From CAYNQN01 sp964530525 (GTDB lineage: Bacteria; Actinomycetota; Acidimicrobiia; Acidimicrobiales; Acidimicrobilacustridaceae), in NCBI GenBank assembly GCA_964530525.1, contig CAZHBH010000092.1:1-6438 (forward strand): DNA of 6,438 nt, given 5' to 3'. Positions 1-5,374 of this stretch are shown here, piece after piece. Position 1 is the first letter of the stretch, and each line of letters starts with the position of its first letter. The position numbers were made by a program, and so were the translations under genes. A model generated the notes under the pieces. It ran no database searches. It saw nothing but the letters and a program-made list of their open reading frames with translations, and was not told where the DNA came from.

Positions 1-2
1 AC

Positions 3-53
3 CCGCTGCGCTGAGCCCGTTCGGGGCCACGTAGGCCGAGCCCGAGAACATCG
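3..53. repeat. Dispersed repeat, copy 1 (51 nt)
   Basis: This 51-nt stretch matches the last 51 nt of the window (6388-6438) at 46 positions. Its first 27 nt are also identical to 170-196. The core CTGAGCCCGTTCGGGGCC can form a small hairpin (GCCC 15-18 with GGGC 24-27), followed by GGCC-N5-GGCC. If read as protein on the minus strand, four of the five differences from the right-hand copy would change an amino acid, and the middle copy lies in a different local reading context, so conservation seems to act on DNA or RNA rather than on a peptide. The element family is not one I can name. Confidence 0.75.
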
Positions 54-169
54 AGTCGGGGGGTGACGGGCAGTCCGCAAGAGCGACGTCAGCGGAGCTC
101 GGGGGCCGCCAGGGCACCGACGGAGCGCTAGGAGCTCGCGGCTACTGCCCGGCAGGACCCGCCGGCGAA

Positions 170-196
170 CCGCTGCGCTGAGCCCGTTCGGGGCCA
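170..196. repeat. Dispersed repeat, copy 2 (27-nt core)
   Basis: These 27 nt are identical to 3-29. The similarity stops abruptly at 197, so this is a short or truncated copy of the element seen in full at 3-53 and 6388-6438. It lies 44 bp upstream of the DM13 gene in the same orientation as the other copies. Role unknown. Confidence 0.75.
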
Positions 197-240
197 GCGG
201 TCGCGGTGCTGTGCACGTAGATCGGTGACAGCATGGTGCG

Positions 241-972
241 ATGGCGCCGAGGGGGTCTCGCCGTGACCAGGTTCTGGCCACCGTCATCCCGCTCGCCATC
301 GTCGGGGTTCCCCTGGTTGTGTTGGGGGCCTTCAAGCCCTACAAGGTGACAGAGGCCGTCGGCAGCCCGCAGGCGTTGGCGCTCTTCGCTGGCATTGGCC
401 TCCTCTGGGTGCTCGCCGCGGTCCTCTTGTGGCGGTTCACCGGTCCGCTGGTGCGCGGCGTGGTGATGGGCGGGATGTCCGTCGCTCTGGCTGCCGTGCT
501 GGTCGTCCCCTCGCTGCGCGACGTGCGTGTCGTGGAGGATCGCCAGGACCTGGCGATGGCACGCGAGATGGATCCCGCGCAGCCGCCGGCTACAGGCCCG
601 CCGGACGACTCAGGAACCCCGGAGAAGATTCCCGACGCGCCCGTGCAGGTGAGCGGCGGCCCACTGCGTGGCATCGGCCACGGGGCCAGCGGAGATGCCA
701 ACCTGTTCCGGCTACCCGATGGCAACCACGTCGTGGAGCTGCTCGACATCGACATAGACCCCGGTCCGGACTACATCGTCTACCTGGCGCCGGGATCGGA
801 CGCCGAAGCGCCCGGCGATGGGGCGATCGAGCTGGCGGCGCTGAAGGGCAACCTGGGAACGCAGTACTACGACGTGCCCCCAGGAACCAGCCTCACCGGC
901 GACTGGTCGGTGCTCGTCTGGTGCCGAGCATTCGCCGTTCCCGTGGCGGCAGCGGCGCTGAGCCAGGTGTGA
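241..972 (+). CDS. Membrane-anchored DM13-domain protein
   Basis: The 243-residue product has three hydrophobic segments (about residues 13-31, 45-64 and 71-90), a Pro/Asp-rich linker (about 105-138) and a C-terminal DM13 domain (about 138-243). DM13 hallmarks seen are the D-Y-I-V-Y-L-A-P stretch, the L-K-G-N-x-G-x-Q-Y-Y-D-V-P stretch and the closing V-L-V-W-C-R-A-F-x-V. The cysteine in the W-C-R motif (C228) is the family's conserved cysteine. DM13 domains have been proposed, from comparative genomics with DOMON domains, to take part in redox or electron-transfer reactions at the cell surface; direct biochemistry is sparse. With three helices the domain is likely on the outer face of the membrane (inference). 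The ATG at 241 is chosen because it precedes the first helix; a weak GGTGAC lies at 224-229 and there is no strong SD. A redox oxidase gene follows 56 bp downstream. Confidence 0.8.
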   Translation: MAPRGSRRDQVLATVIPLAIVGVPLVVLGAFKPYKVTEAVGSPQALALFAGIGLLWVLAAVLLWRFTGPLVRGVVMGGMSVALAAVLVVPSLRDVRVVEDRQDLAMAREMDPAQPPATGPPDDSGTPEKIPDAPVQVSGGPLRGIGHGASGDANLFRLPDGNHVVELLDIDIDPGPDYIVYLAPGSDAEAPGDGAIELAALKGNLGTQYYDVPPGTSLTGDWSVLVWCRAFAVPVAAAALSQV

Positions 973-997
973 CGTCCGCCCGGTCCGAACGGGGAGG

Positions 998-1027
998 ATG
1001 TTGATCTAGGACTTGCTAGAACAAATA
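998..1027. promoter_or_regulatory. Candidate operator upstream of the oxidase (TCTAG-N6-CTAGA)
   Basis: TCTAG (1005-1009) and CTAGA (1016-1020) form an inverted repeat with a 6-nt spacer; the arms extend to TTGATCTAG and CTAGAACAA with one mismatch. Laid over the perfect palindrome in front of the peroxiredoxin (2767-2796), 20 of 30 positions agree, including the whole TCTAG-N6-CTAGA core. CTAG is rare in this GC-rich window, which makes two identically spaced pairs notable. The element ends just before the GTG start at 1029 and overlaps the probable -10, a placement that would suit a repressor. The regulator is unknown. Confidence 0.6.
1017..1022 (+). promoter_or_regulatory. Possible -10 element for a leaderless oxidase mRNA
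   Basis: TAGAAC resembles the actinobacterial -10 consensus (TANNNT) at five of the six consensus-relevant positions or fewer, depending on weighting; it lacks the final T. It ends 6 nt before the GTG at 1029, the distance expected if transcription starts at the G of the start codon. There is no Shine-Dalgarno sequence in front of 1029, which fits leaderless translation. No convincing -35 is visible. It is an inference from spacing only. Confidence 0.35.
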
Positions 1028-1028
1028 C

Positions 1029-1802
1029 GTGGCCTTCGAGTCGGCACGCGAGACCCCGGCGTACGGTGCGCCTCACGGGTCGGAGGCCAGGTCGGATCCG
1101 GCACCGGTCACCGCTGCGGTCGGGGAGCGCCGACCCTTCGGCGCCATGCATCGCCTGGATGCCGCGAGCTTGCGCCGCGAGCAGGAGGCGACGTTGCGAG
1201 CGCCGCGTCGGCGCTACTCGTTGAGCGCTCGTGTGCTGTTCGCCGCGATGGACCTCCTCTACGGGCGCGAACGCACCCTTCCCAAGTTCCGGGTGCTCGA
1301 GCTCGTCGCACGGGTCCCGTACCAGGCGTGGGAGAACGTCGCCTACGTGGCCGTGACCCATACGTCGCGCCAGCCGCACTTCGCACGGCGGATATTCGAC
1401 AGGGTCCGGGTGAGCCGCTTCGAGCAAGACAACGAGCAGTGGCACCTCCTCGTGCTCGAAGAGCTCTTGGAGCAAGACGATCGTCGCCGCGGCTTCTTCT
1501 TGCACCGCGTGGTGCCACAGATCATCGCATTCACCTACTACCAGCTCTCCTGGCTGCTCTACGCGGTGCAGCCGGCGTGGAGCTACAGGCTGAACGCCGA
1601 CTTCGAGGACCACGCCGAGCACGAGTACGCGCTGCTGGTGCACGAGCACCCCGAATGGGACGGCACCCCATACACGGGCTCGTTCACCGACGAGTACGGC
1701 AGCTACAGCACTCTCGCCGAGCTCTTCCGGCAGATCGGCTACGACGAACGGCTCCACCGCCTCGAGAGCGAGCACCGCATCACAGCGGCACGCTTCGCAT
1801 AG
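1029..1802 (+). CDS. Alternative oxidase (AOX/PTOX-like) di-iron quinol oxidase
   Basis: The 257-residue product matches the alternative oxidase / plastid terminal oxidase family, membrane-surface di-iron enzymes that oxidise quinol and reduce O2 to water without pumping protons. All six expected metal ligands can be placed: E91 in V-L-E-L-V-A-R-V-P-Y, E136 and H139 in N-E-Q-W-H, E193 in F-E-D-H-A, and E240 and H243 in D-E-R-L-H. The stretches A-R-V-P-Y, L-L-V-L-E-E-L and the aromatic segment at about 163-183 resemble PTOX, matched from memory. The first 40-60 residues are low-complexity and outside the family core. The GTG at 1029 is taken as start because of its leaderless-like promoter spacing; ATG at 1146 (residue 40) is the alternative. 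A membrane-protein gene follows after 4 bp, so the two are probably one operon. In other organisms AOX confers tolerance to cyanide, sulfide and NO. A non-AOX ferritin-like di-iron protein is the less likely alternative. Confidence 0.85.
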   Translation: MAFESARETPAYGAPHGSEARSDPAPVTAAVGERRPFGAMHRLDAASLRREQEATLRAPRRRYSLSARVLFAAMDLLYGRERTLPKFRVLELVARVPYQAWENVAYVAVTHTSRQPHFARRIFDRVRVSRFEQDNEQWHLLVLEELLEQDDRRRGFFLHRVVPQIIAFTYYQLSWLLYAVQPAWSYRLNADFEDHAEHEYALLVHEHPEWDGTPYTGSFTDEYGSYSTLAELFRQIGYDERLHRLESEHRITAARFA

Positions 1803-1806
1803 CGCC

Positions 1807-2283
1807 GTGGCCAGTCGCCAGCCGATCCCACCCCTACCCCGGTCGGTGGTCCCGTTCGCGGCCGTGGGAACCGCGGGGATAGTCGCCGGTGGCATCAGCG
1901 CCGCGGTGACCGGGCCCACCGGCTGGGAGCGTGGCTCGTGGGTAGCTGCCTTCCTGGTGCTCGTCGTCGGCGTGGGCCAGATCGGCCTCGGAGTGGGCCA
2001 GGCGCTCATCGCCGAGCACGAGCCCTCCGGCCCACGCGTGACCCTGGAGGCGGTCCTGCTGAACCTGGGTGCCGTCCTCGTGGTCACCGGAACCCTCGCC
2101 TCCGTGCCGATGCTCGTCTCGGCCGGTTCTCTGGGGTTCGCCGGAGCACTCGTCGCCTTCGCCCTCTTCGCCTGGGGCCCGCAGGCTCGGCACAGGTGGC
2201 TCGGAGCGGCCTATGTCACCCTGCTCCTGGTGCTCATCGTGAGCACCCCCATCGGCATCGCGCTCTCCTGGACGCGCCGATGA
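1807..2283 (+). CDS. Five-helix membrane protein of unknown function
   Basis: The 158-residue product is strongly hydrophobic, with five probable membrane segments at about residues 14-33, 44-66, 79-103, 105-123 and 131-154, and only short loops. There are no cysteines, no histidine pairs that would suggest haem binding, and no enzymatic motif I recognise. Similar small integral membrane proteins occur in actinobacteria, but I cannot give a family name. Its GTG start lies 4 bp after the oxidase stop and has no Shine-Dalgarno sequence, which points to translational coupling and co-expression with the oxidase; a later GTG at 1846 (residue 14) is possible. A membrane partner or stabiliser for the oxidase is a guess from position only. 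A hairpin terminator follows 21 bp after the stop. Confidence 0.75.
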   Translation: MASRQPIPPLPRSVVPFAAVGTAGIVAGGISAAVTGPTGWERGSWVAAFLVLVVGVGQIGLGVGQALIAEHEPSGPRVTLEAVLLNLGAVLVVTGTLASVPMLVSAGSLGFAGALVAFALFAWGPQARHRWLGAAYVTLLLVLIVSTPIGIALSWTRR

Positions 2284-2304
2284 GATCGCCGCGGTCCCAG
2301 CGGC

Positions 2305-2327
2305 ACCGCCGGATCCCGTCCGGCGGT
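2305..2327 (+). terminator. Hairpin terminator after the oxidase operon
   Basis: ACCGCCGGA (2305-2313) and TCCGGCGGT (2319-2327) are perfectly complementary over 9 bp around a 5-nt loop (TCCCG). It lies 21 bp beyond the membrane-protein stop codon. There is no T-run after it, as is common for terminators in high-GC actinobacteria. It would separate the oxidase operon from the cupin gene. Confidence 0.55.
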
Positions 2328-2346
2328 CCGGTCGCAGTCCCGCCCA

Positions 2347-2358
2347 GACAGGCCTGTC
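2347..2358. promoter_or_regulatory. 12-bp palindrome upstream of the cupin gene
   Basis: GACAGGCCTGTC is a perfect 12-bp palindrome, 40 bp before the cupin start codon. It could be a binding site for a dimeric regulator of that gene. A palindrome of this length can also arise by chance in GC-rich DNA, and no second copy was noticed in the window. Confidence 0.25.
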
Positions 2359-2398
2359 GGCCAACCCGACGACGTCCGCCCACGAGGAGCTGATACCC

Positions 2399-2734
2399 AT
2401 GCAGATCGCACGACTCTCCGATGCCCCCGACTTCGACGAGGAGCGCCTGGTGGCACACCGGTTGCTAGAGGCCGATCACTGCAACGTGAGGTTCATAAGG
2501 CTCAGCCCCGGTCAAGCCATCCCCCCGCACGCCCACAAGGGCTCGGACTGCATGCTCCTGGCTTTCGAGGGGTCGGGGCAGATCACCACCCCCGACGGTG
2601 AGGTGCCCTTCGAGGCTGGGAGCATGGCCCACATAACGGGCGACGAACCTCTCAGCGTCCGCAACACCGGCGACACCGGCATGACGCTGTTCGCAGTGCT
2701 CTCGCCCGCCTTCCCTGCCAGGCAAAGCGGGTAA
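2399..2734 (+). CDS. Small single-domain cupin
   Basis: The 111-residue product is a compact beta-barrel cupin. Cupin motif 1 is visible as P-P-H-A-H-K-G-S-D (H44, H46, D50) followed by E-G-S-G at about 57-60; D50 stands where the family often has Glu. Cupin motif 2 is degenerate: E-A-G-S-M-A-H-I is followed by L-S-V-R-N-T-G, and the usual metal-binding His just before the R-N-T-G stretch is replaced by Leu/Ser. H78 lies about eight residues earlier and may not substitute. A complete three-His metal site is therefore uncertain. The substrate is unknown. The start is well supported by GAGGAG at 2384-2389, nine bases before the ATG. It precedes the peroxiredoxin by 74 bp on the same strand, but that gene appears to have its own promoter region. 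Confidence 0.8.
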   Translation: MQIARLSDAPDFDEERLVAHRLLEADHCNVRFIRLSPGQAIPPHAHKGSDCMLLAFEGSGQITTPDGEVPFEAGSMAHITGDEPLSVRNTGDTGMTLFAVLSPAFPARQSG

Positions 2735-2741
2735 TCCCGAC

Positions 2742-2770
2742 TTGCAAGGTCGACTTTCAGGGGTTTAAGT
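2742..2770 (+). promoter_or_regulatory. Possible peroxiredoxin promoter
   Basis: TTGCAA (2742-2747) could act as a -35 hexamer, and TTAAGT lies 17 bp further on (2765-2770) as a poor -10. The second hexamer runs into the left arm of the palindrome at 2767-2796. An alternative -10 is TAGTAC (2776-2781) inside the palindrome. TTGCAA is part of the small palindrome CTTGCAAG (2741-2748). The exact promoter is not decided by the sequence. Confidence 0.25.
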
Positions 2771-2796
2771 TTCTCTAGTACTCACTAGAGAAACTT
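2767..2796. promoter_or_regulatory. Perfect 13-bp inverted repeat: likely operator of the peroxiredoxin
   Basis: AAGTTTCTCTAGT (2767-2779), spacer ACTC, then ACTAGAGAAACTT (2784-2796): the arms are perfectly complementary over 13 bp. The site is AT-rich in GC-rich surroundings and ends 2 bp before the GGAGGA Shine-Dalgarno sequence. This is what an operator for a dimeric regulator looks like. Its TCTAG-N6-CTAGA core recurs upstream of the oxidase at 1005-1020. As RNA it could also form a hairpin next to the ribosome-binding site, so a post-transcriptional role is possible, although the second, imperfect copy upstream of the oxidase fits protein binding better. Confidence 0.75.
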
Positions 2797-2798
2797 TT

Positions 2799-2804
2799 GG
2801 AGGA
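2799..2804 (+). promoter_or_regulatory. Strong Shine-Dalgarno that fixes the peroxiredoxin start
   Basis: GGAGGA stands four bases before the ATG at 2809 and two bases after the palindromic operator. It is the best ribosome-binding site in the window and rules out the TTG at 2797 as the start. Confidence 0.8.
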
Positions 2805-2808
2805 AGAC

Positions 2809-3441
2809 ATGGCGCTACAGCTGGGAGACGAGGCCCCCGACTTCAAGGTGAACACCACCCAGGGAGAGATCGGCCTGCACGAGTACCTGGGCGACAGCTG
2901 GGGGATCTTGTTCTCGCACCCGGCCGACTTCACCCCGGTGTGCACCACGGAGCTGGGTGCGTTCGCCAACCGCAAGGACGAGTTCGAGAAGCGCGGCGCG
3001 AAGCTCATCGGCGTCAGCGTCGACTCCGTCGACTCCCACCAGCGCTGGTCGGAGGACATCCGAGAGACCCAGGGCAGTGCGCTGAACTTCCCGCTCGTGG
3101 GCGACGAAGAGCGCACCGTGGCGAGCCTCTACGGGATGATCCACCCCAACGCAATCGAGACGGCCACCGTCCGCACCGTGTTCGTGATCGGGCCGGACAA
3201 GAAGATCAAGCTCACGCTCACCTACCCCGCCGCCATCGGCCGCAACGTGGACGAGATCATCCGGGTCCTCGACGCCCTGCAGCTGAGCTCGGCCCACAGC
3301 GTCGCCACCCCGGCGAACTGGACCCAGGGAGACGACGTGATCATCTCGCCGGCGATCAGCGACGAGCGCGCCGCCGAGCTGTTCCCCGAGGGCTTCACGA
3401 CGGTCAAGCCCTACCTCCGCTACACGACCCAGCCCGGCTGA
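2809..3441 (+). CDS. 1-Cys peroxiredoxin (Prx6 / AhpC-TSA family)
   Basis: The 210-residue product is a thiol peroxidase reducing H2O2, organic peroxides or peroxynitrite. The active-site motif H-P-A-D-F-T-P-V-C-T-T-E carries the peroxidatic cysteine C45 with T42; R122 in V-R-T-V-F-V-I is the likely partner arginine. C45 is the only cysteine, so there is no resolving cysteine. The C-terminal extension with P-A-N-W, G-D-D-V-I-I-S-P and K-P-Y-L-R-Y is typical of the Prx6 subfamily, and length matches that group. The start is the ATG at 2809, six residues shorter in reach than any upstream alternative that matters: GGAGGA at 2799-2804 is correctly spaced for it, whereas the in-frame TTG at 2797 would overlap that site. 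Expression is probably controlled through the palindrome at 2767-2796, and transcription probably ends at the hairpin at 3455-3488. The sulfite reductase gene follows. Confidence 0.92.
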   Translation: MALQLGDEAPDFKVNTTQGEIGLHEYLGDSWGILFSHPADFTPVCTTELGAFANRKDEFEKRGAKLIGVSVDSVDSHQRWSEDIRETQGSALNFPLVGDEERTVASLYGMIHPNAIETATVRTVFVIGPDKKIKLTLTYPAAIGRNVDEIIRVLDALQLSSAHSVATPANWTQGDDVIISPAISDERAAELFPEGFTTVKPYLRYTTQPG

Positions 3442-3454
3442 GCCGACCCGCCGG

Positions 3455-3488
3455 GGCCGGAGAGAGCTCGCAACACCTCTCTCCGGCC
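3455..3488 (+). terminator. Strong hairpin between peroxiredoxin and sulfite reductase
   Basis: GGCCGGAGAGAG (3455-3466) pairs perfectly with CTCTCTCCGGCC (3477-3488) over 12 bp, with a 10-nt loop. It starts 13 bp after the peroxiredoxin stop. Only two T residues follow. It most likely ends the peroxiredoxin transcript; if read-through occurs it would lie 30 nt before the sulfite reductase start and could affect that gene. Confidence 0.7.
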
Positions 3489-3518
3489 TTGCGCGCCCTC
3501 GCACCCCACCCCGCGACC

Positions 3519-5270
3519 ATGGACGCAGCCATCCCCGGATCGAAGGTCGAGCAGGCCAAAGCCGCCAGCCGCCAACTGCGCAGCACGATCGCAGAGGAGC
3601 TCGGCGGCCCCGAGCCGACGTTCTCCCCAGATGCGAAGCTGACGCTCAAGTTCCACGGCGTCTACTCGCAGGACGACCGCGACGCCCGTGCCGAGCGCCG
3701 CAAGGCGGGCCTGGATCCCGACGCCTTCCACATGGTGCGCACCGGCATCCCGGGCGGCGTGCTCGCTGCGGAGAAGTACCTGGCGATGGACAAGCTCGCC
3801 GACGTCGTCGGCAACGGCACCCTGCGCATCACCACTCGGCAGGACATCCAGTTCCACCGCGTCTACAAGGCCGACCTCCACGAGCTGATCCGTACCCTCA
3901 ACGACAACATCGTCACCACGCTCGCTGCGTGCGGTGACGTGGTCCGCAACACCACGGCGTGCCCCGCTCCCCTGCCCGGAGGTGCCCGGGAAGAGCTGAG
4001 CGCGTGGGCACGACCGGTTTCGAGTCACTTCAAGCCGCGCAGCCGGGGATACCTCGACGTGTGGGTCGACGGGGAGCGGGCGATCACGGCCGTGCCAGCC
4101 TCCGAGCACGCGGGAACACCTCATGAGGAGCCGCTCTACGGGAGGGTCTACCTCCCCCGAAAGTTCAAGATCGGGTTCTCGGCCCCTCACGACAACTGCA
4201 CCGACGTGCTCATCAACGACCTCGCCATCGTGCCGGTGGTCGACGAGGACGAGATCCGCGCCTTCACCTTGCTGGTGGGAGGCGGGCAGGGCAAGACGCA
4301 CAACAAACCCGAGACGTATCCGAGGTTGGCCACTCCCCTCACCACGGTTGCTCCTGCCGAGCTGCTGGACGCCTGCGAAGCAGTGATCAAGCTCCACCGC
4401 GACCACGGCGATCGCACCAATCGCGAACGCGCGCGCCTCAAGTACGTCGTGGACGACCTGGGAGAAGACCGCGTCTCGCAGATCGTGGCCGCCTACCTCG
4501 GCCGAGCCCGCCTTGCGCCCCCCGAACCGGTGACCCTCGACCACGCCGACGATCACCTCGGCTGGCACCAGCAAGGCGATGGCGCGTGGTTCCTGGGCGT
4601 GAAGGTCTCCAACGGTCGCATCGCGGATCGCGGCGAGGAGCGGGTCCGCTCGGGCCTCCGGGCCGTGGTCGAGCGCTTCGGGACCTCTGTGCGCTTCACC
4701 GCCCGGGAGGACGTGCTCCTTTGCGACATCGCTCCGGACGACCGCGACGGCGTCGACTCACTGCTGGCTGACCACGGAGTACGTCCGGCCCACGCCTGGG
4801 CACCGTCCGCTCGCAACTCGTTCGCCTGCCCGGCGCTTCCCACCTGCGGACTGGCCCTGGCCGAGTCGGAGAGGGTGCTCCCTGCCATCCTCGCCGATCT
4901 CCACCGGACGCTCGAGCAGATCGGTCTGGGCGAGCTGGACCTCCACGTGCGGATGACCGGATGCCCGAACGGCTGCGCCCGCCCCTACACGACCGAGGTC
5001 GCGTTCGTGGGCCGCGGCAAGGACCGCTACGACGTCCACCTCGGCGGCGAGCAGGTGGGCATCCGCCTCAACGAGGTCTTCTGCGAGAACGTGCCCGGCG
5101 GCGAGCTCCTCGCGGTGCTCAGGCCGGTGCTCGAGCGCTTCGCCTCGCAGCGCGCCGAAGGCCAGGCGTTCGGAGACTGGTGCCAGGATGCCGGCGTCGG
5201 GAACCTGAGGGCCGAGTTGGGCACCGAGCAGTGGGTGCGTCGCCCACCTCCCCGTTCGACAGAGGGGTAG
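3519..5270 (+). CDS. cysI: CysI-like sirohaem sulfite reductase hemoprotein
   Basis: The 583-residue product reduces sulfite to sulfide in six electrons for cysteine synthesis, using sirohaem coupled to a [4Fe-4S] cluster. The cluster ligands are clear: C437-x5-C443 (C-P-A-L-P-T-C) and C482-x3-C486 (C-P-N-G-C). Sirohaem/sulfite-binding stretches are F-H-G-V-Y-S-Q-D-D-R-D (45-55), M-V-R-T-G-I-P-G-G (72-80), T-L-R-I-T-T-R-Q (101-108), A-C-G-D-V-V-R-N (137-144) and L-P-R-K-F-K-I-G (212-219). The wording of these motifs resembles CysI and plant sulfite reductase more than ferredoxin-nitrite reductase, although a nitrite-reducing activity cannot be excluded. Length is close to E. coli CysI (570). 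The start is the ATG at 3519; the same frame stays open further upstream only because it shadows the peroxiredoxin gene. There is no Shine-Dalgarno sequence before 3519. No CysJ flavoprotein, ferredoxin or sirohaem-synthesis gene is in the window. Confidence 0.88.
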   Translation: MDAAIPGSKVEQAKAASRQLRSTIAEELGGPEPTFSPDAKLTLKFHGVYSQDDRDARAERRKAGLDPDAFHMVRTGIPGGVLAAEKYLAMDKLADVVGNGTLRITTRQDIQFHRVYKADLHELIRTLNDNIVTTLAACGDVVRNTTACPAPLPGGAREELSAWARPVSSHFKPRSRGYLDVWVDGERAITAVPASEHAGTPHEEPLYGRVYLPRKFKIGFSAPHDNCTDVLINDLAIVPVVDEDEIRAFTLLVGGGQGKTHNKPETYPRLATPLTTVAPAELLDACEAVIKLHRDHGDRTNRERARLKYVVDDLGEDRVSQIVAAYLGRARLAPPEPVTLDHADDHLGWHQQGDGAWFLGVKVSNGRIADRGEERVRSGLRAVVERFGTSVRFTAREDVLLCDIAPDDRDGVDSLLADHGVRPAHAWAPSARNSFACPALPTCGLALAESERVLPAILADLHRTLEQIGLGELDLHVRMTGCPNGCARPYTTEVAFVGRGKDRYDVHLGGEQVGIRLNEVFCENVPGGELLAVLRPVLERFASQRAEGQAFGDWCQDAGVGNLRAELGTEQWVRRPPPRSTEG

Positions 5271-5374
5271 CCCACGCATCCGGTGCCGACGTCGAGCAAG
5301 CCACCGTGGCAGCATCTGTGCGACCGGGGTTCCGATGCCCGCGAACCGGAGGCCGACCGTCTGGGAGGTGGTCA

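Larger units (their letters stand above)
1..240. other. Non-coding stretch holding two repeat copies
   Basis: I see no credible gene here. The stretch contains two copies of a short repeat (annotated separately) and GC-rich DNA between them. The octamer GGAGCTCG occurs twice (about 95-102 and 132-139); its GAGCTC part is self-complementary, so the two copies could pair over a long loop, but I recognise no known RNA family. On the minus strand a short frame could start at 51 and run off the left edge, but the repeat comparison argues that it is not a real gene. No strong Shine-Dalgarno sequence or promoter for the gene starting at 241 is visible. Confidence 0.6.

Noticed and set aside
51..75. 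Possible tRNA 3' fragment in TCGGGGGGTGACGGG
   Set aside because: It recalls the complement of a tRNA 3' end, but no T-loop sequence, anticodon stem or acceptor partner follows.
867..2087. A 406-residue open frame on the minus strand across the oxidase and membrane-protein genes
   Set aside because: It is low-complexity and matches no family I know, while the opposite strand carries proteins with clear AOX ligands and membrane helices. Long antisense frames are expected in GC-rich DNA.
2739..2753. CGACTTGCAAGGTCG as a terminator for the cupin gene
   Set aside because: The pairing is offset by one base and the loop would be too constrained; only the inner 8-bp palindrome is exact, which is too short to call.
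2797..2808. TTG at 2797 as the peroxiredoxin start
   Set aside because: It overlaps the GGAGGA ribosome-binding site that is well spaced for the ATG at 2809, and family members begin near that ATG.
2940..3518. Upstream extension of the sulfite reductase frame through the peroxiredoxin gene
   Set aside because: The added 193 residues are Arg/Pro-rich shadow sequence over a clear peroxiredoxin; the CysI-like protein begins naturally at 3519.
3519..5270. Ferredoxin-nitrite reductase (NirA) as the name of the sirohaem enzyme
   Set aside because: The A-C-G-D-V-V-R-N and L-P-R-K-F-K-I-G motif wording fits CysI/plant sulfite reductase better, although the activity needs an assay to settle.
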